Origin: a bacterium | Lineage (GTDB): Bacteria; Verrucomicrobiota; Verrucomicrobiia; Chthoniobacterales; UBA6821 | Reading direction: 5' to 3' | DNA length: 64,000 nt | NCBI GenBank assembly: GCA_021849805.1 | Contig: JAJZSL010000006.1 | Coordinates: 26,555 to 90,554 of the forward strand | Part shown: positions 52,589 through 62,288 of the stretch, one piece after another | Numbering within the stretch: position 1 is the first letter of the stretch | How the letters are laid out: each line of letters opens with the position of its first letter | The notes under the pieces: model-generated | What the model was told of the DNA's origin: nothing | What the model saw: only the letters and a program-made list of their open reading frames with translations | The model's database searches: none | Position numbers and translations under genes: made by a program

Positions 52589-53785
52589 ATGGAAATGCAA
52601 TCATCAGCACCATCTACTTCCAAGAAAAAGCAAGATCATCGGACGTGGGTTGAAATCAGTCGGGCTGCACTACTTCATAATCTCAGTGTTGTTGGGCGCA
52701 TGGCTCCTCATGCCGCAATTATTGCCGTTCTAAAAGCTAATGCTTATGGGCATGGGATGGAAGAGGTGGCACGAACAATGAGAAATGAAGTTGCCTCCTT
52801 TGCTGTAGCATCTCTTCAGGAAGCTCTTAGAATCAGAAAAGTAGTGAAAGAGAAGCCCATTATGCTCTTGAGTCCAGCCTTGCCCTCTGAGTATCAGGAA
52901 ATAGCTGGGCATGGTTTTATTCCTACGCTCTCCTCTTATCAGGAGGCTTGCTCTTTTAGTGCTCAAGCCCCAGTGGGTGCTCCCATTCATTTGAAAATTA
53001 ATACTGGCATGGGGCGCTTGGGGCTTTGGTATGAAGAGGCGGAGGAGGAGCTCAAGAAAATCAGAGAGCTTCCTCTTCATCTTGAAAGTATATCAACTCA
53101 TCTTCCCTCCGCAGATGATGATCCCAACTATACACATCGCCAAATTGAGTTATTCCAAAAAATAGTCACTTCCTTACGCTCTTTGGTTCCTAGCGCTAAA
53201 GTTCATTTTCTTAACTCAGCTGGGTTGCTTCGTTTCTCCACAGCAACCTATGATAGTGTGCGTCTAGGTTTAATGCTCTATGGAATTTCTCCCCTGCCGG
53301 CTTTACAAAAATATTTCATTCCTGCCCTGACTTGGAAGTCGCGTGTTGCTCTTCTTCAGCGATTGCCCAAGGGGAGTACCATTAGTTACGGGCGTACCTA
53401 TACTGCTCCCCGAAATATCAGAGCAGCTATTTTGCCTGTGGGTTATGCTGATGGATATCCACGCCAGCTCTCAGGTCAAGGCGCTTTTGTTCTCATTGAA
53501 GGGAAGCAGGCTCCCCTATTAGGGCGTGTGACTATGGATCAGATAATAGTGGACGTGACCGACATTGAGCAGGTGCACCTTGGTAGTCAAGCAGTGCTGC
53601 TTGGAAAACAAGGGAGCAAGGAGATTGGAGCCAGAGAACTTGCTGCTAGAGCAGGTACTATAGCATGGCATCTCTTTACTGGGATTACCGAACGTGTCCA
53701 ACGATGCTACCATGATCTCTTGGAGTGCTCCGTAGAACAGGAGACATGGAAAAATAAATGTTTATCCAACGAGTCTTTTCAATAA
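52589..53785 (+). CDS. alr: Alanine racemase
   Basis: PLP enzyme making D-alanine for peptidoglycan. The 398-residue protein shows AVLKANAYGHG with the PLP Lys49, INTGMGRLG, RLGLMLYGISP, and ISYGRTYTA with the second catalytic Tyr in the C-terminal barrel; LPVGYADGYPR and GRVTMDQIIVDVTD are further signatures. Start ATG 52589, with a second in-frame ATG two codons on. The N terminus has a short polar extension of about 15 residues. Upstream DNA lacks a Shine-Dalgarno. The presence of alr supports a peptidoglycan-containing cell. Confidence 0.96.
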   Translation: MEMQSSAPSTSKKKQDHRTWVEISRAALLHNLSVVGRMAPHAAIIAVLKANAYGHGMEEVARTMRNEVASFAVASLQEALRIRKVVKEKPIMLLSPALPSEYQEIAGHGFIPTLSSYQEACSFSAQAPVGAPIHLKINTGMGRLGLWYEEAEEELKKIRELPLHLESISTHLPSADDDPNYTHRQIELFQKIVTSLRSLVPSAKVHFLNSAGLLRFSTATYDSVRLGLMLYGISPLPALQKYFIPALTWKSRVALLQRLPKGSTISYGRTYTAPRNIRAAILPVGYADGYPRQLSGQGAFVLIEGKQAPLLGRVTMDQIIVDVTDIEQVHLGSQAVLLGKQGSKEIGARELAARAGTIAWHLFTGITERVQRCYHDLLECSVEQETWKNKCLSNESFQ

Positions 53786-53857
53786 TTTTCAAGAAAGGAA
53801 GAAGCGTCGTTCTTTACATGGAAGATTTACTTTGGTAAAAAGGAAAACTTATTTTTT

Positions 53858-53931
53858 GCGGGTATAGCATAGTGGTAATGTTCCAGCCTTCCAAGCTGGC
53901 CAGGAGGGTTCGATTCCCTCTACCCGCTCCA
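53858..53931 (+). tRNA. tRNA-Gly (anticodon UCC)
   Basis: The cloverleaf folds cleanly. Acceptor GCGGGTA (53858-53864) pairs with TACCCGC (53921-53927), followed by discriminator T and an encoded CCA (53929-53931). The anticodon arm CCAGC-CTTCCAA-GCTGG gives anticodon TCC at 53890-53892, and the T arm GAGGG-TTCGATT-CCCTC is standard. It lies 72 bases after alr and is convergent with the membrane peptidase gene. Confidence 0.97.
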
Positions 53932-53952
53932 AAATCTGGTAAAAGAGTCAAC

Positions 53953-54690
53953 TTAGTTTTTTCCTAAAAAAAAGGAATAGTAACTGTGGCAGACCCAGGA
54001 AAATAGCTCTTCAAGCAGATGGTGTGCTGTTTCCAGGAATGTTCTAAGATTTCCGAAGAATTGTTCGCCCAGAGATGCTGCACTGATGCTAGGAGCGGTG
54101 ATGAGTAGGAAGAATAGTGCTGTCAGAAGGTTGATTCCATAAATGATGATGATGGAGAAAAATGTTCCTCCATAATGAACGTCAGGCTGCCCTTGCAATA
54201 AGAAGAGACAAGTAAAGGTAAGGTGAAAAGCCCAAGTCAAACCGAGAAGGAAGAATAAGAGCCACTGGAAAGAGGTCATTTCAACAAAAAGGGCCCCCAC
54301 TCCATAAATGGAAATAACGAGTAAGCTATAAACAGGAAAAAAATAAGGAGAGAGAACAATCCAAGTGTTAATACGGTTGGTAAGAATATGTCCTCCTTGG
54401 GAGCTTACATAAAACTTTTCCTCAACATTACCTCCAAAAATTTTTGCCCAGATTGCATGAGTGCATTCATGGCCATAAACATAGAGCCAAAGAAGCCAAG
54501 CTCGCGGCAGCAACCAAAAGAGCACCCCCCATAAAACGATTCCACCTAGAAAAAAAGGGCCTTCTTTTGTTTTCAGTAACCCATGCTGGAGGGAGTCCCC
54601 GAGGGCTTGAAAAAAAGTAACGGTAAGCGCCCATACAAGTGGCAGAAGAAAGAGAGCAACAATGAATTTGACCCATGTTTTGGGAACCAT
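53953..54690 (-). CDS. Membrane protein with HExxH motif, M50-like peptidase
   Basis: A 245-residue polytopic membrane protein with about six hydrophobic segments. The motif HECTH near residue 77, in a membrane-adjacent helix (YVYGHECTHAIWAK), is a zinc-binding HExxH. A later GQPDVHYGG near 170 may supply the third ligand, as the (N/D)PDG loop does in intramembrane site-2 proteases. The arrangement suggests a small M50-like peptidase, but the family is not certain and it could be a zinc-binding transporter-like protein. It lies 92 bases after clpC in the same direction. Confidence 0.62.
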   Translation of the reverse strand: MVPKTWVKFIVALFLLPLVWALTVTFFQALGDSLQHGLLKTKEGPFFLGGIVLWGVLFWLLPRAWLLWLYVYGHECTHAIWAKIFGGNVEEKFYVSSQGGHILTNRINTWIVLSPYFFPVYSLLVISIYGVGALFVEMTSFQWLLFFLLGLTWAFHLTFTCLFLLQGQPDVHYGGTFFSIIIIYGINLLTALFFLLITAPSISAASLGEQFFGNLRTFLETAHHLLEELFSWVCHSYYSFFLGKN

Positions 54691-54782
54691 AAGAACAATA
54701 GGTAGCAGTCAAAGAAATATCGAAAGCTGTTTTTCTGAGAGAAGAGAGGAGTTTCTCTCTATCGAAAAAAGAAGAAGCACTA

Positions 54783-57353
54783 CTAAGACTCCTTGAGCAA
54801 GAGTTTTTTTGATACGTGAGCAATTTTGAAGATCAAGGATTCCTCTTCAAGAGCATCGTGATGCTGATCGCTTTTTTCTGAAGAGCGTTCTGTGGCATCA
54901 TTTTTTTCTCCAGGAAGTTTTCTCTTTCCTCTAGTGACCTTGATATGATCCCCGTCCTTGATCGTACCTTGGAGGATTTCTTCAGCCATTTGGTTTTCTA
55001 AAAAACGTTCCACAGCACGACGCATCGGGCGAGCTCCATAGGTCGTATCATAACCTTTTTCAATGAGGAATTCATGAGCTTTCTTATCGAGTGTTACATG
55101 AATATTTTTAGCTTTGATACGTTCTACAACTTTGGCCACTTCAAGATCAACGATCTTAGAGAGCATCGGCTTCTGTAGCGTTTGAAAAACAATCAGATCA
55201 TCCAAGCGATTTAAAAACTCTGGCTTAAAAACTTTCTTTGTCTCCTCCATGATCTTCTCACGCATAGCATCGTGATTGGTATCCAGGAGAGGAGCGCCAA
55301 AGCCTAAGGTATGTTGCTTCTTGATGAGTTCAGCACCAACATTAGAGGTCATGATGATGATGGTGTTTCTAAAATCAACCTTGCGCCCCAGACTATCAGT
55401 AATTTTTCCTTCTTCGAGCACTTGAAGTAAAAGATGCATGATATCAGGATGTGCTTTTTCAATTTCATCGAAAAGGACAACAGAATAAGGCCGGCGCCGT
55501 ACTGCTTCGGAGAGTTGCCCTCCATCATCATGACCAACATAACCAGGAGGAGAGCCGATGAGTCGCGAAGAAGTAAATTTTTCCATGTACTCGGACATAT
55601 CAATTTGAATGAGTGATTCGGGATCACCAAACATGAACTCAGCAAGAGTGCGAGCTAGGAAAGTTTTCCCGACACCGGTGGGACCTAGGAAAATAAAAGA
55701 CCCAATAGGACGGCGAGGGTCCTTTAAGTCTGCACGAGAGCGACGAAGGGCCCTGCTAATGGAGCTAATAGCCTCGTCTTGGCCAATGATCTTCTTCTTG
55801 AGTTCCTCTTCCATGCCTAGTAATTTTTCTGCTTCTTGACGCTCCATTCTCTGTAAGGGGATGCCCGTCATTTTAGCAAGGACATGCATGATATCCTCTT
55901 CTGTCACTAAGATTTCTTTTTCCTGACGTTCTTGACGCCAAGCAGCGAGGAGAGATTCTAACTTTTCTTTTTCCTTCTTCTCATCATCACGCAACGAAGC
56001 GGCCTTTTCAAAATCTTGAGCTTTGATGGCCTCTTCTTTTTGAAGACGTAAGGAATCAATGGCTTCCTCGATTTCTTTGACTTTGGGAGGACGGACCATA
56101 CTTGCAATGCGAGCACGAGCACCAGCTTCATCCATCAGATCAATCGCCTTATCAGGTAGAAAGCGCGTGGTCAGGTAGCGTTCGGAGAGTGTCACGGCCT
56201 TTTCTAGAGCACTCTCAGAGAAAATGGCTTTATGATGGCTCTCGTACTTGGAGCGCAATCCTTTTAAAATCAAAACGGTTTCCTCAATGGAAGGTTCTTC
56301 TACCTTAACTGTTTGGAAACGGCGCTCTAGAGCAGAGTCCTTTTCAATATGTTTGCGATACTCATCAAGTGTTGTGGCTCCAATGCACTGGAGTTCTCCA
56401 CGACTAAGGGCTGGTTTGATGATATTGGAAGCGTCCATAGCCCCTTCTGCAGAGCCAGCTCCTACAATGGTATGAAGCTCATCGATAAAGAGAATGACAT
56501 TTTTATTACGACGAATTTCATCCATGACCATTTTGATGCGCTCTTCAAACTGGCCACGATATCGTGTGCCAGCAACCATAAGTGCTAAATCTAGCGTGAC
56601 AATACGTTTGGTGGCTAAAATTTCAGGAACGTTGCCATGAGCAATTTCTTGAGCGAGCCCTTCAGCAATGGCTGTTTTACCAACACCAGCTTCTCCGAGG
56701 AGAACAGGATTATTTTTTCCACGACGACAGAGAATTTGAATCACGCGAGCAATTTCTTCACTCCGTCCAATAACAGGATCGAGCTCACCTTTTTGTGCTA
56801 ATTCTGTGAGGTCGCGGCCAAAGGATTTTAGAGCAGGCGTTTTGGAGGAGGCCATACCCAAGCCACTTCCTGATAGCACAGATTCAGCATCATCACTCTC
56901 TCCGGGTAGGAAGTGAGGATCTAACTCTTTGAGAATCTCATTTCTTGTTTGTTCGATATCAACGTCCAGTTGTTGCAGTACACGCGAGGCGATCCCTTCT
57001 CCTTCTCGCAACAAGCCAAGGAGGAGATGTTCTGTACCCACGTAGCTATGTTGAAGAGCTTTGGCTTCTTTGCCGGCGAGAGCAATGACTTTTTTGACAC
57101 GAGGCGTGTAGGGAATATTGCCAGTTGGTTTTTTTGAGGAGGCCTCCTCCCCTACTTGTTTCTTGATCTCTTGGCGTACAGATTCTAGGTTGAGCCCCAT
57201 TTTTTGTAAGACATTAACAGCAACACCTTGACCAAGCTGAATGAGCCCCAAGAGAAGATGCTCGGTGCCGATATAATGAGAGTGGAGATTCTCCGCTTCT
57301 TTTCTAGCAAGAGTTAGGACTTCTTGAGCGCGTGGAGTAAAATTATTAAGCAT
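54783..57353 (-). CDS. clpC: ATP-dependent Clp protease ATP-binding subunit ClpC
   Basis: HSP100/AAA+ unfoldase that feeds ClpP or disaggregates protein. The 856 residues hold a double Clp N-domain (about 1-145, [19 protein letters not shown] and a repeat), first AAA+ with Walker [14 protein letters not shown] and Walker [11 protein letters not shown], a middle region containing a UVR-type motif ([19 protein letters not shown]), and second AAA+ with [11 protein letters not shown] and [13 protein letters not shown], ending in the D2-small domain. The UVR motif distinguishes ClpC from ClpB. Start ATG 57353 with no Shine-Dalgarno. The C-terminal tail is longer and more polar than usual. Confidence 0.96.
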   Translation of the reverse strand: MLNNFTPRAQEVLTLARKEAENLHSHYIGTEHLLLGLIQLGQGVAVNVLQKMGLNLESVRQEIKKQVGEEASSKKPTGNIPYTPRVKKVIALAGKEAKALQHSYVGTEHLLLGLLREGEGIASRVLQQLDVDIEQTRNEILKELDPHFLPGESDDAESVLSGSGLGMASSKTPALKSFGRDLTELAQKGELDPVIGRSEEIARVIQILCRRGKNNPVLLGEAGVGKTAIAEGLAQEIAHGNVPEILATKRIVTLDLALMVAGTRYRGQFEERIKMVMDEIRRNKNVILFIDELHTIVGAGSAEGAMDASNIIKPALSRGELQCIGATTLDEYRKHIEKDSALERRFQTVKVEEPSIEETVLILKGLRSKYESHHKAIFSESALEKAVTLSERYLTTRFLPDKAIDLMDEAGARARIASMVRPPKVKEIEEAIDSLRLQKEEAIKAQDFEKAASLRDDEKKEKEKLESLLAAWRQERQEKEILVTEEDIMHVLAKMTGIPLQRMERQEAEKLLGMEEELKKKIIGQDEAISSISRALRRSRADLKDPRRPIGSFIFLGPTGVGKTFLARTLAEFMFGDPESLIQIDMSEYMEKFTSSRLIGSPPGYVGHDDGGQLSEAVRRRPYSVVLFDEIEKAHPDIMHLLLQVLEEGKITDSLGRKVDFRNTIIIMTSNVGAELIKKQHTLGFGAPLLDTNHDAMREKIMEETKKVFKPEFLNRLDDLIVFQTLQKPMLSKIVDLEVAKVVERIKAKNIHVTLDKKAHEFLIEKGYDTTYGARPMRRAVERFLENQMAEEILQGTIKDGDHIKVTRGKRKLPGEKNDATERSSEKSDQHHDALEEESLIFKIAHVSKKLLLKES

Positions 57354-57739
57354 AAGAGAAGACTATTTTAAAAACTAGTTGAAGAAACTCGATCAAAGAA
57401 AAAATTAGGGAACAACAATGGTGAGAAATCAGAGCAAATGAAAAAGAAGAAAATTCATTTTACACGACGATGAGCTATTTCGCAAGAAGGCTTCGTCAGT
57501 AGAAACGTGAGTGTAATGTTCTTGAGGGAAAGCTTGTTGAAGAAAATAGGGAACGTTGCTACTGCTGACCTATCCTAGGGAGAAGGTGCCCCTACGATAC
57601 CCCTACGAGCAAAAGGCTATGGAAATAAAAGAAGTGAATCGATGAAAATCTTTTTCCATGAGCCTTGCATGGCATCTCTAGACGATTTATCATCATCATT
57701 GGCGTCCATCACGATGACAAAGAAAATCGATATAGTTCC
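57354..57739. other. 386-base divergent gap between clpC and gltB; no gene recognised
   Basis: This holds both promoters. The only conspicuous feature is a CCCCTACGA direct repeat near 57589-57606. I see no tRNA, no riboswitch fold I recognise and no open frame with convincing coding character. A TTG-started frame extends the gltB frame back to 57665, but the family start is at 57740. Confidence 0.4.
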
Positions 57740-60700
57740 ATGAATAATGCTCTCCCACGTACCCAAGGCCTCTATCATCCCTCTAGGGAACATGACGCTT
57801 GTGGTGTTGGTATGGTTGCGCAAATCAGCGGCGTTCCTTCCAACCGCATTCTTCGTGTCGCTCTTCGCTCCCTGGGAGGACTAGTGCATCGTGGTGCTCT
57901 GGATGCTGATGCTAGAACGGGAGATGGAGCTGGAGTAACAACGCAGATTCCTTATAAAATTCTAAGGAAAGAGATTGAATGCCGTGGTCAGCGTCTCTAC
58001 TGCCAGGAAGACCTAGGTGTCGGGATGATGTTTCTTCCTCGTGAAAATCTCTACGCTCAAGCACATGCCAAGGCTATTGTTGAGGAAATTATTGCCAAGA
58101 GGGGGCTCTTCTGCTTTGGATGGCGTCCTCTTCCTCTCCATTCCCGTGTGCTTGGAACCAAAGCGCTGATGACACTCCCTGCAATGGAGCAAGTTCTCCT
58201 TGGTCGCCCTTATGGAATGAGTGCTGATGATTATGAGAGGCGCCTTTTCTTAACGCGCAATGAGATTGAGGATCGAATTGCTAGTGAGAAAATGGACGAT
58301 TTTTACATCGCCTCCTTCTCTCATCGCATGATTGTTTATAAGGGCCTCCTTGTTTCTAAGTCCTTGGAGCATTTTTTCTCGGATCTCTCGGACCCTGAAT
58401 TTAAAACAGCTTTCGCTCTTTATCATCAGCGCTATAGTACTAATACCTTTCCCACATGGTCTCTAGCACAGCCCTTTAGGATGCTTGCTCACAATGGTGA
58501 AATAAATACCATACGAGCCAATCGCCTATGGACCCAAGCACGAGAATGTGAACTTCAAACTGATTTCTGGGGTGAGGAGATTCATCAGCTCAAGCCTATT
58601 ATTCAGCCGGGAGGTTCTGATTCAGCAAGTCTGGATAATATGCTTGAAATGCTCACTATGTCAGGCCGCTCACTCTTGCATGCAATGACCATGCTTGTTC
58701 CTCCAGCCTGGCGTTCTAAGAAAGATCTTTCAGCGGCTCTCGCTGGTTTTTATGAATATCATACTTGTCTTGGAGAACCATGGGATGGACCTGCTGCTTT
58801 GATTTTTACTGATGGAGTAACTGTAGGGGCTTCTCTTGATCGCAATGGCCTTCGTCCAGCACGCTATGAAATCACTAGCGATGGACTTTTCTCTCTTGGT
58901 TCTGAAATTGGTGTCAGTTTGCTCGACCAGAGTACTATTCTTGAAAAAGGGCGCCTTGGACCAGGTGAAATGATCGCTATTGATCTTGCTCGTGGGCTGC
59001 TCCTACGGGATGAAGAAATCAAGGAGGAGCTTGCTTCGCAAAGAGATTATCGTGCGATGGTCGATGAACATCTCTTGAAAATCAAGCCAGTCCAAGCAGA
59101 GGAAATTATTGAGCCAGTAGAGGAGTTAGACCTCTTAACCTTGACCCAACAACAGATTTCCCTCGGCTACACCAACGAAGAGTTAGAAATGGTTTTCAAG
59201 CCGATGATTCATGATGGATCAGAGCCTATTGGCTCGATGGGTAATGATACACCACTGGCTGTTCTCTCTCTGAGGCCAAGGTTGCTCTACACTTATTTCA
59301 GTCAACTTTTTGCTCAAGTTACCAATCCTCCAATTGATCCCATTCGAGAGCGACTGGTGATGTCTCTCTTTACGGTGCTTGGGTGGAAGCGCAATCTTCT
59401 GGCAGAAACACCAGCTCATGCAGAGCAAATCACCCTTGATTCTCCTATTTTGCTCAGTGAAGAATTTTTGAAACTAAAGAACGTGGGTGATCCTCATCGC
59501 TCTTTTACCCTCTCTACGTGCTGGAGAAGTTCAGAAGGTCCTCAAGGTCTTCATAGAGCTATTCGCACTCTTTGTCAGCAAGCAGAAGCAGCCATTGATG
59601 ATGGAGCACGGCTAATTATTCTCAGCGATCGTGCTCTCAATCATGAGTGGGTTGCCATTCCAGCTCTTTTGATCATGGGAGCGGTGCATCATCATCTCAT
59701 TGGTGTGGGTAAGCGGATGAGAGCAAGTTTAATTAGCGATACAGGAGAGGCTCGTGATGTCCATCAAATTGCCTGCTTAATTGGCTATGGAGCTAGTGCG
59801 ATTCATCCTTACTTGGCCATCGAAACAATTCGAGAGCTACATCATCGAGGTGTGGTTACTACCGATTATCCGACAGCTCTGCTCAACTACAAAAAAGCGC
59901 TTTGTCAGGGACTCCTCAAAATCATGTCAAAAATGGGAATCTCGGTGATAGGAAGTTATCGTGGAGCTCAAATTTTTGAAGCTCTTGGTCTCTCTTCCTT
60001 GGTGATCGAGGAATGCTTTACTGGGACTGCCTCATCCCTGGAGGGTATCGGTTTTGAGGAGATTGCTCAAGAAAGCTTGCTGCGTCATCAGCAAGCTTAT
60101 GCTCCCTCAGAGCAAGACCCTACGGAAATTAGGAAATTAGAAGATCCTGGTTTTTATCGCTTCCGTCGTCAAGGAGAGCTCCATGCCGTGACGCCAGCTG
60201 TGATTAAGAATTTTCATACCTTCCTGCGTACGGAGCGTGCCGAAGATTACAAATCGTATGTGGAGGCGCTGCTCTCCTCGAGGCCCCATTCCCTGAGAAA
60301 TCTTCTAGAATTTGTTCCCAAATCCTCAACACCTCTTCCTCTAGAAGAAGTCGAGTCCATTGAGGAGATTCGATGCCGTTTCACAACAGCTGGAATGTCC
60401 CTGGGAGCGCTTAGTCCTGAAGCTCATGAAACCTTAGCCATTGCAATGAATCGCATTGGAGGCAAGTCTAACTCTGGAGAAGGTGGAGAGGATCCTCGTC
60501 GCTATAAGCGCCATGAGAATGGAGATTGGGCCAATAGTGCAATTAAGCAGATTGCCACAGGACGCTTTGGAGTTACAGCAGCTTATTTGGCTAGTGCCAA
60601 GGAAATTGAAATTAAGATGGCTCAAGGAGCCAAACCAGGAGAAGGAGGCCAGCTTCCTGGAGCGAAAGTCAATCACTATATTGCTACACTGCGGCATTCT

Positions 60701-62275
60701 AGAGCTGGAGTGACGCTGATTTCACCACCACCCCATCATGATATTTACTCTATTGAAGATTTAGCACAACTCATCTACGACCTCAAACAAGTCAATCCTC
60801 GTGCTCGTGTTTGTGTGAAGCTTGTTGCCCAGAGTGGTATTGGAACCGTTGCTGCTGGCGTGGCTAAGGCTCATGCAGATATTATTCTCATTAGCGGCCA
60901 TGAAGGAGGAACGGGAGCTTCCCCCTTAAGTTCTATTAAGCATGCTGGAGGCCCATGGGAACTGGGGTTAGCAGAAGTTCATCAAGTTTTACTGCTCAAC
61001 CAACTTCGCAATCGTGTCACTCTTCGAGCAGATGGGGGCATGCGTAGTGGGGAGGATATTGTTTATGCGGCTTTGCTTGGAGCGGAGGAATATAATTTTG
61101 GAACAGCAGCTCTCATTGCCATGGGGTGCGTTTATGTGCGTCAATGTCATCTCAATAGTTGTCCTGTCGGTGTGGCTACTCAAGAGGAGCGACTACGTGG
61201 AAAATTCAAAGGAAAGGCGGAGCATGTTGTTCATTTTTTCAATGCGGTAGCTCAAGAGGTCCGTCAGATTATGGCGCATCTGGGATTTCGTACTCTCGAT
61301 GAGATGATTGGCCGTGGAGATTACTTGCGTCAGCGCACCATAGAAAATCATCCTAAAGCTAACAAACTGAATCTCGCTCGGATGCTTCATGATGTTGTTG
61401 CCGATGATCCTACAGCCATTCGTCATGCCACACGCGAGCGCAATGATCCGGAGTATGATCAACCACTTGATGATATTATTCTTCAGGATGCTGAGGAAGC
61501 CCTACGTGACAAAAGAGCAATTCGACTCTCCTATCATCTGAATAACACTCATCGCTCCACAGGAACAAAGCTTTCTGGTGAATTGGCTTATCGCTATGGT
61601 CAAGCAGGCCTCCCCGAGGGGACTATCACACTGGAGTTTGAAGGAACAGCAGGTCAGAGTTTTGGGGCTTTTCTAGCACCTGGAATTTCTATGTTTCTCC
61701 GTGGCGAAGCTAATGATTATGTTGGCAAGTCGATGAGTGGAGGAGAAATTGTTATTCGTCCACGTTCTGGTCATCGCTTTCTAGCGCAGGAGAATAGTAT
61801 CCTAGGGAACACAGTAATGTATGGTGCCACAGGTGGACATCTCTTTGCTCGTGGTCGAGCAGGAGAGCGTTTCTGTGTGCGTAATTCCGGAGGAGTGGCT
61901 GTTATTGAGGGAGCAGGTGATCATTGTTGTGAATACATGACAGGAGGAGTTGTCGTCGTGCTTGGGCCAGTCGGTAGAAATGTTGGTGCTGGGATGACAG
62001 GCGGTATGGCCTACATTCTTGATGCAACGGATTTTTTTCTCCAGCAGATCAACACTCAATTAGTCAGTGCTCAGCGACTTGATCTTCAGGAAGAGACAGC
62101 AGTGCTTCAAGAACTCCTTCTCCAGCATGTTCAAAAAACTGGAAGTACTCTTGCTGAGCAAATTATTAAAAACTGGGAGACTTATTGTTCTCATTTCTGG
62201 AAGGTCACACCTATGGTGCAGGCAACTTCTCATCAGCCTGATACTCAAAAAATCCTTGAGCAAGTCTCCAAGTGA
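57740..62275 (+). CDS. gltB: Glutamate synthase large subunit
   Basis: Large subunit of GOGAT, making glutamate from glutamine and 2-oxoglutarate. From ATG 57740 the protein has 1511 residues, with a 20-residue propeptide before the N-terminal nucleophile Cys21 in EHDACGVGMVAQ (Ntn amidotransferase domain, about 21-420). The central domain is followed by the FMN domain with GGKSNSGEGGEDPRR. The 3Fe-4S cysteines are Cys1130, Cys1136 and Cys1141 in MGCVYVRQCHLNSCPVG, and the C-terminal glutamate-synthase beta-helix carries the GxxGG repeats (about 1240-1490). Length is normal. The small subunit gene gltD is not adjacent. The 3' end overlaps a terminator for the convergent transporter gene. Confidence 0.97.
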   Translation: MNNALPRTQGLYHPSREHDACGVGMVAQISGVPSNRILRVALRSLGGLVHRGALDADARTGDGAGVTTQIPYKILRKEIECRGQRLYCQEDLGVGMMFLPRENLYAQAHAKAIVEEIIAKRGLFCFGWRPLPLHSRVLGTKALMTLPAMEQVLLGRPYGMSADDYERRLFLTRNEIEDRIASEKMDDFYIASFSHRMIVYKGLLVSKSLEHFFSDLSDPEFKTAFALYHQRYSTNTFPTWSLAQPFRMLAHNGEINTIRANRLWTQARECELQTDFWGEEIHQLKPIIQPGGSDSASLDNMLEMLTMSGRSLLHAMTMLVPPAWRSKKDLSAALAGFYEYHTCLGEPWDGPAALIFTDGVTVGASLDRNGLRPARYEITSDGLFSLGSEIGVSLLDQSTILEKGRLGPGEMIAIDLARGLLLRDEEIKEELASQRDYRAMVDEHLLKIKPVQAEEIIEPVEELDLLTLTQQQISLGYTNEELEMVFKPMIHDGSEPIGSMGNDTPLAVLSLRPRLLYTYFSQLFAQVTNPPIDPIRERLVMSLFTVLGWKRNLLAETPAHAEQITLDSPILLSEEFLKLKNVGDPHRSFTLSTCWRSSEGPQGLHRAIRTLCQQAEAAIDDGARLIILSDRALNHEWVAIPALLIMGAVHHHLIGVGKRMRASLISDTGEARDVHQIACLIGYGASAIHPYLAIETIRELHHRGVVTTDYPTALLNYKKALCQGLLKIMSKMGISVIGSYRGAQIFEALGLSSLVIEECFTGTASSLEGIGFEEIAQESLLRHQQAYAPSEQDPTEIRKLEDPGFYRFRRQGELHAVTPAVIKNFHTFLRTERAEDYKSYVEALLSSRPHSLRNLLEFVPKSSTPLPLEEVESIEEIRCRFTTAGMSLGALSPEAHETLAIAMNRIGGKSNSGEGGEDPRRYKRHENGDWANSAIKQIATGRFGVTAAYLASAKEIEIKMAQGAKPGEGGQLPGAKVNHYIATLRHSRAGVTLISPPPHHDIYSIEDLAQLIYDLKQVNPRARVCVKLVAQSGIGTVAAGVAKAHADIILISGHEGGTGASPLSSIKHAGGPWELGLAEVHQVLLLNQLRNRVTLRADGGMRSGEDIVYAALLGAEEYNFGTAALIAMGCVYVRQCHLNSCPVGVATQEERLRGKFKGKAEHVVHFFNAVAQEVRQIMAHLGFRTLDEMIGRGDYLRQRTIENHPKANKLNLARMLHDVVADDPTAIRHATRERNDPEYDQPLDDIILQDAEEALRDKRAIRLSYHLNNTHRSTGTKLSGELAYRYGQAGLPEGTITLEFEGTAGQSFGAFLAPGISMFLRGEANDYVGKSMSGGEIVIRPRSGHRFLAQENSILGNTVMYGATGGHLFARGRAGERFCVRNSGGVAVIEGAGDHCCEYMTGGVVVVLGPVGRNVGAGMTGGMAYILDATDFFLQQINTQLVSAQRLDLQEETAVLQELLLQHVQKTGSTLAEQIIKNWETYCSHFWKVTPMVQATSHQPDTQKILEQVSK

Positions 62276-62286
62276 ATTGCTCAAGG
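62245..62286 (-). terminator. Intrinsic terminator of the APC transporter gene, inside the gltB 3' end
   Basis: On the - strand CCTTGAGCAA (62286-62277) pairs with TTGCTCAAGG (62263-62254) across a 13-base loop and is followed by ATTTTTTGAG. A 10-bp perfect stem plus a T tract right after the transporter stop at 62289 is a textbook Rho-independent terminator. It lies within the last codons of gltB on the other strand. Confidence 0.85.
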
Positions 62287-62288
62287 AG

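Noticed and set aside
57589..57610. CCCCTACGA direct repeat before gltB as a riboswitch or operator
   Set aside because: Two short copies with no matching secondary structure or known motif; too weak to call.
57665..57739. Upstream extension of gltB from a TTG codon
   Set aside because: It would add 25 residues in front of the usual short propeptide before the nucleophile Cys; the ATG at 57740 gives the normal 20-residue propeptide.
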